Shown: piece by piece, positions 1 to 8,977 of the stretch | How positions within the stretch are numbered: the stretch's first letter is position 1 | Layout of the letters: each line of letters starts with the position of its first letter | Assembly (NCBI RefSeq): GCF_027270315.1 | Contig: NZ_CP114413.1 | Span: forward strand, 6,634,001 to 6,698,000 | Origin: Streptomyces cinnabarinus | GTDB taxonomy: Bacteria; Actinomycetota; Actinomycetes; Streptomycetales; Streptomycetaceae | Direction: 5' to 3' | DNA: 64,000 bases | The notes under the pieces: model-generated | Seen by the model: the letters and a program-made list of their open reading frames with translations, nothing else | Told to the model about the DNA's origin: nothing | The model's database searches: none | Translations under genes and position numbers: made by a program

Positions 1-106
1 ATGCGCTACAAAAACAGTGATCCGTTTGGGAATTGAAAGTTGCCCCGATTAGCGTCATGCGGGCTGTCCGTCAGGCAGTGCGCCGCGACCGCGGCACCGG
101 ACAGTC

Positions 107-250
107 ATCGCCGAGTCCCCCTACGGCGCGAGCCAGGGGAGCCGGGGACCCACCGCAGTCCCTGGGGTGAATCGGGCGCCCGCGCGTAGTGCGAGGGGGT
201 CCGTAGGAGACCTTCCTGCTCCGAACCCGTCAGCTAACCCGGTAGGCGAG
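107..250 (+). ncRNA. c-di-AMP riboswitch (ydaO/yuaA type)
   Basis: The leader of the M23 peptidase gene carries the conserved ydaO pieces in order: CGCCGAGTCCCC near 109-120, AGCCAGGGGAGCCGGGGACC at 131-150, GGGGTGAATCGG at 164-175, GTAGGAGACCTTCCTGCTCCGAACCC around 203-228 (split across two arms), and the closing GTCAGCTAACCCGGTAGGCG at 229-248. This RNA class binds cyclic di-AMP and in actinobacteria is known to control cell-wall hydrolases (for example rpfA in S. coelicolor), generally as an off switch. Its place 26 bases before the peptidase start fits. The outer edges are estimated by eye. Confidence 0.93.
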
Positions 251-275
251 AAGGAAGGAAAGGACCAGCCACTAC

Positions 276-1043
276 ATGGCGTTCACCCGCGCCACCGGGA
301 AGCACCGCCGTCCCAGCCGGATGCAGCGCACGACCGCCCGCGCGGCGGGCGTCGCGGCCCTCACCACCACCGGCGTCGTCGGCACTCTCGCGGCCGCCCC
401 GGCGCTCGCCGCCGAGGTCCCCGCGGAGCAGACCGGTCTCACCCCCGTGATCACCATCGGTGACTCGGTAGCCGACCAGATCGACGCCCAGGCCGCCGCG
501 CAGCAGCAGGCGGCCGTCGAGGCGGAGGCCAAGAAGGAGGCCGAGGAGGCCGCGCGCAAGCGGGCCGCCGAGGCCGCCGAGGAGGCCCGCGAGGCCAAGG
601 AGCGCGCCGCCCGTGAGGCCGAGCGCAAGCGCCTGAACACCTTCGTCTCCCCGATCTCCGGCTCCTACGTCTCGACGAGCTACAAGGCCGGCGGCGCCGT
701 CTGGTCCTCCGGCAGCCACACCGGCATCGACTTCCACGCCTCCAGCGGCACCTCCGTCCACTCGGTCGGCACGGGCACCGTCGTCGAGGCCGGCTGGGGC
801 GGTGCCTACGGCAACCAGATCGTCATCCGGATGCATGACGGCACGTACACCCAGTACGGGCACCTGTCGTCGATCGGTGTCGCGGTCGGCCAGAGCGTCA
901 CCCCGGGCCAGCAGATCGGCCTGTCCGGTGCCACCGGCAACGTCACCGGGGCGCACCTGCACTTCGAGGCCCGCACGACCGCGGAGTACGGCTCGGACAT
1001 CGACCCGCTCTTCTACCTCCGCTCGCACGGTGTGAGCCTCTGA
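276..1043 (+). CDS. secreted M23 (LytM-type) peptidase
   Basis: Predicted zinc endopeptidase that cuts peptidoglycan cross-links outside the membrane. The 255-residue protein has a basic N-terminus and a long signal peptide ending near residues 44-46 (ALAA). An Ala/Glu/Lys/Arg-rich stretch at about 68-120 should form a coiled coil. The LytM domain fills 125-250. The zinc and catalytic residues are visible: H148 and D152 in HTGID, H196 in QYGHL, and H227/H229 in the HLHFE motif. The ATG follows a purine-rich GAAGGAAAGGA. It lies directly under a c-di-AMP riboswitch, so expression is probably tied to the second messenger that governs osmotic and wall balance. A hairpin terminator follows. Confidence 0.95.
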   Translation: MAFTRATGKHRRPSRMQRTTARAAGVAALTTTGVVGTLAAAPALAAEVPAEQTGLTPVITIGDSVADQIDAQAAAQQQAAVEAEAKKEAEEAARKRAAEAAEEAREAKERAAREAERKRLNTFVSPISGSYVSTSYKAGGAVWSSGSHTGIDFHASSGTSVHSVGTGTVVEAGWGGAYGNQIVIRMHDGTYTQYGHLSSIGVAVGQSVTPGQQIGLSGATGNVTGAHLHFEARTTAEYGSDIDPLFYLRSHGVSL

Positions 1044-1066
1044 CGGCATCCGCCACCGCTTACCGG

Positions 1067-1098
1067 AACCCCGGCTCCCAGAGTCGGGGTTTTCGGCT
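1067..1098 (+). terminator. rho-independent-like terminator after the M23 peptidase
   Basis: An inverted repeat, AACCCCG at 1067-1073 paired with CGGGGTT at 1085-1091, is followed by a T-rich tract (TTCGGCTTTT). It lies 24 bases after the peptidase stop codon. Confidence 0.75.
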
Positions 1099-1229
1099 TT
1101 TACCGGGCCCTGTTGTCCAAAAAATATCCATGGATTCCGGCCCGCCATCGGAAATTCCCGCTCATTGCCATAGAGTCGATGAACACGTCAGCCATCGACG
1201 TTTCACGGGGATTAAAGCGGAGGTCGGTC

Positions 1230-1916
1230 ATGCGTGTTCCGGCGCAGTCGGTATGCACGGCGATCCGGGACGACATCGTCGCCGGAGTCCACGAGCGCGG
1301 CGGCCGGCTCACCGAGGAACTGCTCGCCCGCCGCTACGGTGTCTCGCGCGTCCCCGTCCGGGAGGCCCTGCGCACACTGGAGGCGGAGGGCTTCGTGGTG
1401 ACCCGGCGGCACGCGGGCGCGTGTGTCGCGGAACCGACCGAGCAGGAGGCCGCCGACCTGCTGGAAATGCGCGGCCTGCTGGAGCCGCTGGGCGCCGCCC
1501 GCGCCGCCCAGCGGCGCACCGAGGCGCATCTGAAGGTGCTGCGCGGCCTGGTGAGGCTCGGTCAGGAGCGGGCCAGGAGGGGCAACAGCGAGGATCTGCG
1601 CTCGCTGGGCAGCTGGTTCCACGAGACGCTCGCCCAGGCCTCCGGCAGCCCCGCGCTGACCTCGATGCTGACCCAGCTGCGGCACAAGATCGCCTGGATG
1701 TACGCGGTGGAGGCGCCCGCCAGCCCCGTGGAGGCGTGGGCGGAGCACGGCGCGATCGTGGACGCGGTGGCGCGCGGCGACAGCGAGCGCGCGCGGGCGA
1801 TCACGGCCATGCACACCGAGCGCGCGAACGGCGCGCACCGGCTGAAGCTGTCCGCGGGACCGGAGCGTGTGAGGAATTCGCAACATCCCGTAAACATGTC
1901 GGGTCAGCCGTATTAA
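1230..1916 (+). CDS. GntR/FadR-family transcriptional regulator
   Basis: DNA-binding regulator of 228 residues. The N-terminal winged helix (about 5-70) contains the GntR recognition segment LLARRYGVSRVPVREALRTL. The rest is an all-helical FCD-type ligand domain (about 75-205), which in this family binds small carboxylates or similar metabolites; the effector cannot be read from sequence. The ATG at 1230 was chosen because GGAGG lies 7-11 bases upstream; an upstream in-frame start at 1113 would add 39 unconserved-looking residues and overlaps the preceding terminator region. The gene stands alone, with HPr convergent downstream. Confidence 0.88.
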   Translation: MRVPAQSVCTAIRDDIVAGVHERGGRLTEELLARRYGVSRVPVREALRTLEAEGFVVTRRHAGACVAEPTEQEAADLLEMRGLLEPLGAARAAQRRTEAHLKVLRGLVRLGQERARRGNSEDLRSLGSWFHETLAQASGSPALTSMLTQLRHKIAWMYAVEAPASPVEAWAEHGAIVDAVARGDSERARAITAMHTERANGAHRLKLSAGPERVRNSQHPVNMSGQPY

Positions 1917-2071
1917 CACGCGCGCCGTATACAAAGAGGCAGTAATTCGCGGGGGATTATTTCTGCTGCCCGAATTCGGAAATGGCGATCGCCCGGCGGG
2001 AAAGGCGAAGGGCCCGCCCGATAATTCGGACGAGCCCCTCGGGAAGCGGCGAGTGCCGCGTGCGCACTGGC

Positions 2072-2353
2072 TCAGACGGTCTCGGGGAGTTCCTCGAGGC
2101 CCTCGGCGACCAGCTTGGCCAGCCGGTCCAGGGCGGCGTCCGCGCCCTCGGCGTCGGAGGCGAGCACGATCTCCTCGCCGCCCTGGGCACCCAGGCCCAG
2201 AACGGCCAGCATGGAGGCCGCGTTGACGGGGTTGCCGTCAGCCTTGGCGATCGTCACCGGGACGCCTGCGGCCGTGGCGGCTCGGACGAAGATGGAAGCG
2301 GGGCGGGCGTGGAGGCCCTCGGCCCAGCCGACGTTGACGCGGCGCTCAGCCAT
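2072..2353 (-). CDS. ptsH: HPr phosphocarrier protein of the sugar phosphotransferase system
   Basis: Small cytosolic phosphocarrier that passes phosphate from enzyme I to sugar-specific EIIA proteins. At 93 residues it has the normal size. The phosphorylated histidine is H15 in GLHARPAS, and the regulatory serine region is present (S47 in NAASMLAV). It is monocistronic here, as is usual in Streptomyces, with enzyme I and EII genes elsewhere. It is convergent with the GntR gene and divergent from the acetyltransferase fusion. The 155-base gap to the GntR stop holds no further gene that I can see. Confidence 0.95.
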   Translation of the reverse strand: MAERRVNVGWAEGLHARPASIFVRAATAAGVPVTIAKADGNPVNAASMLAVLGLGAQGGEEIVLASDAEGADAALDRLAKLVAEGLEELPETV

Positions 2354-2530
2354 GTGATGCTGCCCTTCAGGTGCTCAGGTTGTCTAGACCAGTGTTCCAC
2401 AACGTGAAGCGTGCCCGGAACAGACCTTCGTCCCGTTCCGTGTGGTCGCCGGACCGCGGCCTCGATCCGGCACCCGTCCTCCACAGACTGCCCCGCGCCG
2501 TTGTCGGACGCGAGCCGTAATCTGGGCCCC

Positions 2531-5353
2531 ATGCAGAGCGCCTCGGACCGGCACGAGTACCCCGCCCACTGGGAAGCCGACGTGGTGCTGCGCGACGGCG
2601 GCACCGCGCGCATCCGACCCATCACCGTTGACGACGCCGAGCGCCTGGTCAGCTTCTACGAGCAGGTCTCGGACGAGTCGAAGTACTACCGCTTCTTCGC
2701 GCCCTACCCGCGACTGTCCGCAAAGGACGTCCACCGCTTCACGCACCACGACTTCGTGGACCGGGTGGGACTCGCGGCCACCATCGGCGGCGAGTTCATC
2801 GCCACCGTACGCTACGACCGCATCGGCCCCGACGGAATGCCCGCCTCCGCCCCCGCCGACGAGGCCGAGGTCGCCTTCCTCGTCCAGGACGCCCATCAAG
2901 GCCGCGGTGTCGCCTCCGCCCTCCTCGAACACATCGGCGCCGTCGCGCGGGAGCGCGGGATCCGCCGGTTCGCCGCCGAGGTGCTGCCCGCCAACACCAA
3001 GATGATCAAGGTGTTCACGGACGCCGGGTACACCCAGAAGCGCAGCTTCGAGGACGGCGTCGTCCGCCTGGAGTTCGGCCTGGAGCCCACCGACCGCTCG
3101 CTCGCCGTGCAGTACGCGCGCGAGCAGCGCGCCGAGGCCCGGTCCGTGCAACGCCTGCTGGTGCCCGGCTCGGTGGCCGTCATCGGCGCCGGCCGGACCC
3201 CCGGCGGCGTCGGCCGGGGCGTCCTGGACAACATCCGCGCGGGCGGCTACCGCGGCCCCCTGTACGCGGTGAACCAGGCGTTCCCCGAGGAGCTGAAGGA
3301 GCTGGCGGGCGTGCCCGCGCACCGCTCGGTGCGGGACATCGACGGCCATGTCGACCTCGCCGTGGTCGCCGTACCGGCCGAACAGGTCCCCCAGGTCGTC
3401 ACCGAGTGCGGCGAACACGGCGTCCAGGGGCTGGTCGTGGTCTCCGCCGGGTACGCCGAGAGCGGGCCCGAGGGCCGGGAGCGCCAGCGCGAACTCGTCC
3501 GGCACGCGCGTACGTACGGCATGCGGATCATCGGGCCGAACGCCTTCGGTGTCATCAACACCTCGGCGGACGTCCGGCTGAACGCCTCGCTGGCGCCCGA
3601 GATGCCACGGCCCGGCCGGATAGGGCTGTTCGCCCAGTCCGGCGCCATCGGCATCGCGCTGCTGTCCCGGCTGCACCGGCGCGGCGGCGGGGTCACCGGT
3701 GTCACCGGCGTGTCCACCTTCGTCTCCTCCGGCAACCGGGCCGACGTCTCCGGCAACGACGTCCTGCAGTACTGGTACGACGACCCGGACACCGATGTCG
3801 CCCTCATGTACCTGGAGTCCATCGGCAACCCCCGCAAGTTCACCCGGCTCGCCCGGCGGACGGCCGCCGCCAAGCCGCTGGTCGTGGTGCAGGGCGCGCG
3901 GCACGGGGGAGCTGCCCCGCAGGGCCACGCCGTACGGGCGACACGGCTGCCGCAGGCCACGGTGTCGGCGCTGCTGCGGCAGGCCGGGGTGATCCGGGTC
4001 GACACCATCACCGAGCTGGTCGACGCGGGGCTGCTCCTCGCCCGCCAGCCGCTGCCGTCCGGTCCGCGCGTGGCGATCCTCGGCAACTCCGAGTCGCTGG
4101 GCCTGCTGACCTACGACGCCTGCCTCGCCGAGGACCTGCGGCCACTGCCGCCGCTGGACCTGACGACCGGGGCGTCGGCGGAGGACTTCCGCCGGGCCCT
4201 GTCACGCGCCCTGGCCGACGACACCTGCGACGCCGTGGTCGTCACGGCGATCCCGGCGATCGGTGAGACCTCGCCGGGCGACGCGGTGCTGGCCGAGGCG
4301 CTGCGATCGGCCGCGGAGGAGGTGCCCGGGAAACCGGTGCTGGTGGTGCACGTGGAGCTGGGCGGGCTGGCGGAGGCGCTGTCCGCCGCCGCCAGCACGG
4401 CACCCCGGGCCCCGGCCGAACCGGGGCCGGTCGCGCCCCCCGCGCCCGCCCCCGCGGACGCGCCGCGGGACCAGCCGCCCTCCCCGCGCGGGCGCCTCAT
4501 CCCCGCCTACCCCGCGGCCGAACGCGCCGTCCGGGCCCTCGCCGAAGCCGTGAAGTACGCCCAGTGGCGCCGGGAGGCCGCCGAGCCCGGCCGGGTCCCC
4601 GAGTACGACGGCATCGACGAGCGGGCCGCCGCCGCCCTGATCGACGGCCTCCTCACGCGCGGGCAGGGCCTCACCCTCGGCCCCGAGGAGACCTCCGACC
4701 TGCTCGGGACGTACGGCGTCCAGGTACGGCGCGCCGTCCCCGCGCCCACCCCCGACGCCGCCGCCGAAGCGGCCCGCGCGGTCGGCTACCCCGTCGCCCT
4801 CAAGGCCACCGCACCGCACCTGCGCCACCGCGCCGACCTGGGCGGCGTCCGGCTGGATCTCGCGGACGAGGAGCAACTGCGCCGGGCCTACGCCGAATTG
4901 GTCGAGCTGTTCGGCAGGCCGGAGGAACTGCGGCCGGTCGTCCAGGCCATGGCCCCGCGCGGGGTGGACACGGTCGTACGGGCCGTGATCGACCCGGCGG
5001 CCGGCGCCGTCCTGTCGTTCGGGCTCGCCGGAGCCGCCTCACAGCTCCTCGGCGACATGGCCCACCGGCTGATCCCGGTGACCGACCGCGAGGCGTCCAC
5101 CCTGGTGCGCTCGATCCGGACCGCGCCGCTGCTCTTCGGCTGGCGCGGCTCCACCCCGGCCGACACCCCCGCGCTGGAGGAGCTGCTCCTGAGGGTGTCG
5201 CGCCTGGTCCACGACCACCCGGAGGTCGTCGCGGTGACCCTGGAACCGGTGGTCGTCGCCCCGCACGGCCTGAGCGTGCTCGGCGCCACCGTACGGCTGG
5301 CCCCGCCGCCCGCTCGCGACGACCTCGGGCCGCGCACGCTGCCCGCCTACTGA
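2531..5353 (+). CDS. GNAT acetyltransferase fused to an ADP-forming acyl-CoA synthetase-like module (Pat-type)
   Basis: Large fusion of 940 residues resembling the Pat protein-lysine acetyltransferases, including the type described in S. lividans, which acetylate metabolic enzymes such as acetyl-CoA synthetase. The GNAT domain is N-terminal here (about 15-180, acetyl-CoA loop QGRGVASAL). It is followed by a CoA-binding Rossmann domain (VAVIGAGRTPGGVG, about 215-350), a succinyl-CoA-ligase-like flavodoxin domain, a Pro/Ala linker near 630-660 and a C-terminal ATP-grasp module (about 700-930). The usual SHTGALAG phosphohistidine motif is degraded to GHAVRATR before LLRQAGVIRVDT, so the synthetase half is probably sensory rather than catalytic. 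The start was set at ATG 2531, where similarity begins; no strong ribosome site is visible. Confidence 0.88.
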   Translation: MQSASDRHEYPAHWEADVVLRDGGTARIRPITVDDAERLVSFYEQVSDESKYYRFFAPYPRLSAKDVHRFTHHDFVDRVGLAATIGGEFIATVRYDRIGPDGMPASAPADEAEVAFLVQDAHQGRGVASALLEHIGAVARERGIRRFAAEVLPANTKMIKVFTDAGYTQKRSFEDGVVRLEFGLEPTDRSLAVQYAREQRAEARSVQRLLVPGSVAVIGAGRTPGGVGRGVLDNIRAGGYRGPLYAVNQAFPEELKELAGVPAHRSVRDIDGHVDLAVVAVPAEQVPQVVTECGEHGVQGLVVVSAGYAESGPEGRERQRELVRHARTYGMRIIGPNAFGVINTSADVRLNASLAPEMPRPGRIGLFAQSGAIGIALLSRLHRRGGGVTGVTGVSTFVSSGNRADVSGNDVLQYWYDDPDTDVALMYLESIGNPRKFTRLARRTAAAKPLVVVQGARHGGAAPQGHAVRATRLPQATVSALLRQAGVIRVDTITELVDAGLLLARQPLPSGPRVAILGNSESLGLLTYDACLAEDLRPLPPLDLTTGASAEDFRRALSRALADDTCDAVVVTAIPAIGETSPGDAVLAEALRSAAEEVPGKPVLVVHVELGGLAEALSAAASTAPRAPAEPGPVAPPAPAPADAPRDQPPSPRGRLIPAYPAAERAVRALAEAVKYAQWRREAAEPGRVPEYDGIDERAAAALIDGLLTRGQGLTLGPEETSDLLGTYGVQVRRAVPAPTPDAAAEAARAVGYPVALKATAPHLRHRADLGGVRLDLADEEQLRRAYAELVELFGRPEELRPVVQAMAPRGVDTVVRAVIDPAAGAVLSFGLAGAASQLLGDMAHRLIPVTDREASTLVRSIRTAPLLFGWRGSTPADTPALEELLLRVSRLVHDHPEVVAVTLEPVVVAPHGLSVLGATVRLAPPPARDDLGPRTLPAY

Positions 5354-5403
5354 CCGGCGCGAGCGGTCCCTCGCAGTCAGTGGGCCCCCGTAGGATGGGG
5401 GTC

Positions 5404-5991
5404 ATGGCCAAGACCAGTACGACGACCCAGGGGCTGCGAGCGGCGATCGAGCGCAGCGGCTACTACCCGGCCCTCGTGGCCGAGGCGGTGGAGGCCGCCG
5501 TGGGCGGCGAGCCCATCCGGTCGTACCTGGTCCACCAGGAGACCACCTTCGACCAGAACGAGGTGCGCAGGCACGTCACGGTCCTGGTCCTCACCGACAA
5601 CCGCTTCATCGTCAGCCACACCGACGAGCAGGCGGCGGACACCACCTCGCCCACCCCGTACGCCACGACGTCCACCGAGTCGGTCAAGATCGGCCGGATC
5701 TCGTCGGTCGTGGTCAGCCGGGTGGTCGCCAACCCGGAGTCGTACACACCGGGCACCCTGCCCCGCGAGGTCGTGCTGACCATCGGCTGGGGCGCCGTCT
5801 CCCGCATCGACCTGGAGCCCGCCGCCTGCGGCGACCCCAACTGCGAGGCGGACCACGGCTACACCGGCAACTCCACGGCCGACGACCTCAGCCTGCGGGT
5901 CAGCGAGGCCGGCGACGGACCGGAGACGGTGCGCCAGGCGCTCGCCTTCGCACAGTCGCTCTCCGAGGCGACCGCGGACGTCAGCCGCTGA
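5404..5991 (+). CDS. DUF5998 family protein
   Basis: Conserved Streptomyces protein of 195 residues that matches my memory of the DUF5998 family; its function is unknown. No signal peptide or membrane span is present. It has an acidic N-terminal half and a CGDPNCEADHG segment near residues 143-153 whose two cysteines and histidine could bind metal. A TAGGAT hexamer at 5391-5396 lies about 8 bases before the ATG at 5404, which suggests a leaderless transcript; an in-frame ATG at 5395 would add three residues. The stop codon overlaps the start of the next gene (TGATG), so the two are translationally coupled. Confidence 0.8.
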   Translation: MAKTSTTTQGLRAAIERSGYYPALVAEAVEAAVGGEPIRSYLVHQETTFDQNEVRRHVTVLVLTDNRFIVSHTDEQAADTTSPTPYATTSTESVKIGRISSVVVSRVVANPESYTPGTLPREVVLTIGWGAVSRIDLEPAACGDPNCEADHGYTGNSTADDLSLRVSEAGDGPETVRQALAFAQSLSEATADVSR

Positions 5992-7181
5992 TGGCACAGC
6001 CCGCCTGGGAGCACGACCCGCAGCCGCTTCCCCTCGACTCCGCCCCCCTGCCCGAGTACGGCGCCGGCTCGCTCGCCGACCTGCTGCCGACCCTGGCCGC
6101 CGGTATGGACGTGCCCGGCATGTCCGCCGCGATCAGCGAGCTGACCCCGGCCGACCGGAACTGCGTGTTCCTGATCGACGGTCTCGGCTGGGAGCAGCTC
6201 AAGGCGCATCCCGAGGACGCGCCCTTCATGACGTCGCTGCTGGCCAGCTCGCGGGGCGGCACCGGACGGCCGCTCACCACCGGCTACCCGGCGACCACCG
6301 CGACCTCCCTCGCCTCCGTCGGCACCGGACTGCCGCCCGGGGCGCACGGACTGCCCGGGTACACCGTGCGCAATCCGGACACCGGCGAGCTGATGAACCA
6401 GCTGCGCTGGCAGCCGTGGACCGCGCCGGGGCCCTGGCAGCCGTACCCCACCGTCTTCCAGCGCGCCCATGACGCGGGCGTGCACGCCGCGCAGGTGTCC
6501 TCGCCGGCCTTCCAGAACACCCCGCTGACCAAGGTGGCGCTCAGCGGCGGCACCTTCCACGGGCGGCTGAGCGGGGAGGAGCGGATGGATCTGGCGGCCG
6601 CGCAACTGGCCGCCGGGGACCGCTCCTTGGTCTACACGTACTACGCCGAGGTGGACGGCGCCGGGCATCGCTTCGGCGTCGACTCCGACACCTGGCGGGG
6701 CCAGCTGATGTACGTCGACCGGCTGGTCCAGCGCCTCGCCGAGCAACTCCCGCCGCGCACCGCGCTCTACGTCACCGCCGACCACGGCATGGTCGACGTC
6801 CCCTTCGACGAGCAGCACCGCATCGACTTCGACGAGGACTGGGAGCTGCGGGCCGGGGTCGCCCTGCTGGGCGGCGAGGGCCGGGCGCGCCATGTCTACG
6901 CGGTCCCGGGCGCCGAGAACGACGTCCTGACCTGCTGGCGCGAGGTGCTCGGCGAGCAGTTCTGGGTGGCCTCGCGCGAGGAGGCGATCGCGGCGGGCTG
7001 GTTCGGCCCGCACATCGACGAGCGGGTGTACGCCCGGATCGGCGACGTGGTCGCGGCCGCTCGGGACGATGTGCTGATCATCGCGTCCGAGCGGGAGCCG
7101 AAGGAGTCGGTGATGGTCGGCAACCACGGCTCGATGACCCCGGCGGAGCAACTGGTCCCGCTGCTCGAAGTACGCTCCTGA
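5991..7181 (+). CDS. alkaline phosphatase-superfamily phosphodiesterase/nucleotide pyrophosphatase
   Basis: Enzyme of 396 residues in the alkaline phosphatase superfamily (type I phosphodiesterase/nucleotide pyrophosphatase branch). Metal and nucleophile motifs fit: FLIDGLGWEQL near 56-66, the nucleophile threonine region TTGYPATTATSLAS near 97-110, DGAGHRFGVD near 222-231, TADHGMVD near 262-269 and NHGSM near the C-terminus. No signal peptide is apparent, so it is probably cytoplasmic. The start overlaps the stop of the DUF5998 gene by one base, and this two-gene arrangement implies a shared role that the sequence does not reveal. Confidence 0.85.
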   Translation: MAQPAWEHDPQPLPLDSAPLPEYGAGSLADLLPTLAAGMDVPGMSAAISELTPADRNCVFLIDGLGWEQLKAHPEDAPFMTSLLASSRGGTGRPLTTGYPATTATSLASVGTGLPPGAHGLPGYTVRNPDTGELMNQLRWQPWTAPGPWQPYPTVFQRAHDAGVHAAQVSSPAFQNTPLTKVALSGGTFHGRLSGEERMDLAAAQLAAGDRSLVYTYYAEVDGAGHRFGVDSDTWRGQLMYVDRLVQRLAEQLPPRTALYVTADHGMVDVPFDEQHRIDFDEDWELRAGVALLGGEGRARHVYAVPGAENDVLTCWREVLGEQFWVASREEAIAAGWFGPHIDERVYARIGDVVAAARDDVLIIASEREPKESVMVGNHGSMTPAEQLVPLLEVRS

Positions 7182-7221
7182 TCGCCGTCCGCCCCCTCCA
7201 CCGAAAGGTGCTCAACCTCCC

Positions 7222-7869
7222 ATGCCCGAGCTGGTGTTCTTCTCCGGAACCATGGACTGCGGGAAGTCGACGCTGGCTCTCCAGATCGAGCACAACCGCT
7301 CGGCGCGCGGTCTGGTCGGCATGATCTTCACCCGGGACGACCGGGCGGGCGAGGGCAAGCTGTCCTCCCGGCTGGGCCTGGTGACGGACGCGGTGGAGGT
7401 CGAGGACGGGCAGGACCTGTACGCGTACCTGGTCGACCACCTCTCCCAAGGGGGCCGCGCGGACTACGTGATCGCGGACGAGGCCCAGTTCCTCGCCCCG
7501 GAGCAGATCGACCAACTCGCCCGCGTGGTCGACGACCTGGGCCTCGACGTCTACGCCTTCGGCATCACCACGGACTTCCGCTCCAAGCTCTTCCCCGGCT
7601 CCCAGCGCCTGGTGGAGCTGGCCGACCGAGTCGAGGTCCTCCAGGTCGAGGCCCTGTGCTGGTGCGGCGCCCGCGCCACCCACAACGCCCGCACCATAGG
7701 CGGCGCGATGGTGGTCGAGGGCGCCCAGGTGGTCGTCGGCGACGTCAACCAGTCCGAAGCCATCGGCTACGAGGTCCTCTGCCGCCGCCATCACAGCAAG
7801 CGCATGACAGCGGCCACGGCGAGAGCCGCGGCCCTGTCCCCGGACGTGCTCCCGGTGCCGTCGGCCTGA
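7222..7869 (+). CDS. tdk: type II thymidine kinase
   Basis: Thymidine kinase of the deoxynucleotide salvage pathway, phosphorylating thymidine to dTMP with ATP. The 215-residue protein has a P-loop at 9-17 (GTMDCGKST), the ADEAQF Walker B/catalytic segment with its glutamate base near residue 90, and the zinc-ribbon cysteines/histidines CWCGAR and CRRHH of the C-terminal lasso domain. It lies 40 bases after the phosphodiesterase gene and is probably in the same transcript. The C-terminal tail after RMTAATARAAA is variable. Confidence 0.93.
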   Translation: MPELVFFSGTMDCGKSTLALQIEHNRSARGLVGMIFTRDDRAGEGKLSSRLGLVTDAVEVEDGQDLYAYLVDHLSQGGRADYVIADEAQFLAPEQIDQLARVVDDLGLDVYAFGITTDFRSKLFPGSQRLVELADRVEVLQVEALCWCGARATHNARTIGGAMVVEGAQVVVGDVNQSEAIGYEVLCRRHHSKRMTAATARAAALSPDVLPVPSA

Positions 7870-7880
7870 CGGTGTGGAGG

Positions 7881-8684
7881 TCAGGGGCTGCTCTGGAGCA
7901 GGGAGAAGCGGGCGCCCTCCGGGTCGGTGAGGGTGGCCATGCGGCCGAGGGCGCTGTCGTGCGGGGCTTTGAGGACGTGGCCGCCCAGGGACACGGCACG
8001 GGCGGTCGACTCGTCGGTGTCGGCCACCTCGAAGAAGGTCATCCAGTGCGGGCCCCGGTCGCGGGGCAGGGACTGGCCGAGGCCCAGGATCGCGGCGATG
8101 GTGCGGCCGCCGAGGTGCAGGGTGACGTAGTCGAAGTCCGCCGAGGCGACCGCCTGCTGCTCGTGGCCGAAGACCGTCTCGTAGAACTTGGTGACGCTCG
8201 CCGTCTCGAAGGTCAGGAGCTCGTTCCAGACGGGCGTGCCGGGGACGCCGGTGAGGGCGATGCCGAGGTGGGCCGCCGCCTGCCAGACCCCGAAGACCGC
8301 GCCGGTGGGGTCGGAGCAGATGGCGAGGCGCCCGGCCTCGCCCGCGTCCAGGGGGCCCACTCCCACCGTGCCGCCGCACAGCCGTACCGTCTCGGCCGTC
8401 TGGTCCACGTCGGTCGAGGCGAAGTAGGGCGTCCAGGCGATGGGCAGATGCCGGTCCGGCGGCAGCTGGCCGATTCCGGCCACCTCCTGCCCGTCGAGCA
8501 GCGCGCGTACGTACGGGCCGAGCTGCTGCGGTCCAGGCTGGAACTCCCAGCCGAACAGCTCGCCGTAGAACTCCTGGGTCGCGGCAGGCCCGTGCACCAT
8601 CAGGCTCACCCAGCAGGGCGAGCCGGGCGCGTGCCGGGTGTGCGCTTCGCCGTTCAGGCCGGCCGACCCCCGTGCCTCGGTCAT
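7881..8684 (-). CDS. VOC family protein with two glyoxalase-like domains
   Basis: Protein of 267 residues built of two tandem vicinal-oxygen-chelate modules (about 20-135 and 145-265), each with the usual beta-alpha-beta-beta-beta fold signs (ATQEFYGELFGWEF; VTKFYETVFGHE). This arrangement is common among Streptomyces glyoxalase/bleomycin-resistance-like proteins of unknown substrate, some of which bind or sequester drugs. The ATG at 8684 was preferred over the GTG two codons upstream because the GGAGAG ribosome site lies 7-12 bases before the ATG. It is convergent with tdk, only 11 bases away. Confidence 0.85.
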   Translation of the reverse strand: MTEARGSAGLNGEAHTRHAPGSPCWVSLMVHGPAATQEFYGELFGWEFQPGPQQLGPYVRALLDGQEVAGIGQLPPDRHLPIAWTPYFASTDVDQTAETVRLCGGTVGVGPLDAGEAGRLAICSDPTGAVFGVWQAAAHLGIALTGVPGTPVWNELLTFETASVTKFYETVFGHEQQAVASADFDYVTLHLGGRTIAAILGLGQSLPRDRGPHWMTFFEVADTDESTARAVSLGGHVLKAPHDSALGRMATLTDPEGARFSLLQSSP

Positions 8685-8977
8685 CGTCACTCTCTCCTCG
8701 GCCGCTCGTGGTGGCCGCGTCGATTCCGCTCTCCGGACCCCGTGCCGATGCTCGCACCACCCGTGGTGCCACGCGTCTCGGGCGCGCCGTACCGCGCGCT
8801 GTCTCCGGAGGATGCCCGGAGTGCCGTCTCTCGTCCGTTTCCGTGCGATTGCCCACGGGTGTCGATCGGCTGTACAGCATGTGCCCGATCCCGTACGCCT
8901 CGTGATCGGGGCTGTCCGGCCGAGCAGAGTAGCCGGAGCTGGACTTCGCGGCCACCCCGTACGCGAGGATGGTGGCC

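Noticed and set aside
234..1148. Long minus-strand frame opposite the M23 peptidase gene
   Set aside because: Low-complexity Gly/Arg/Ala translation typical of the antisense of a high-GC gene; the plus-strand gene has a full domain.
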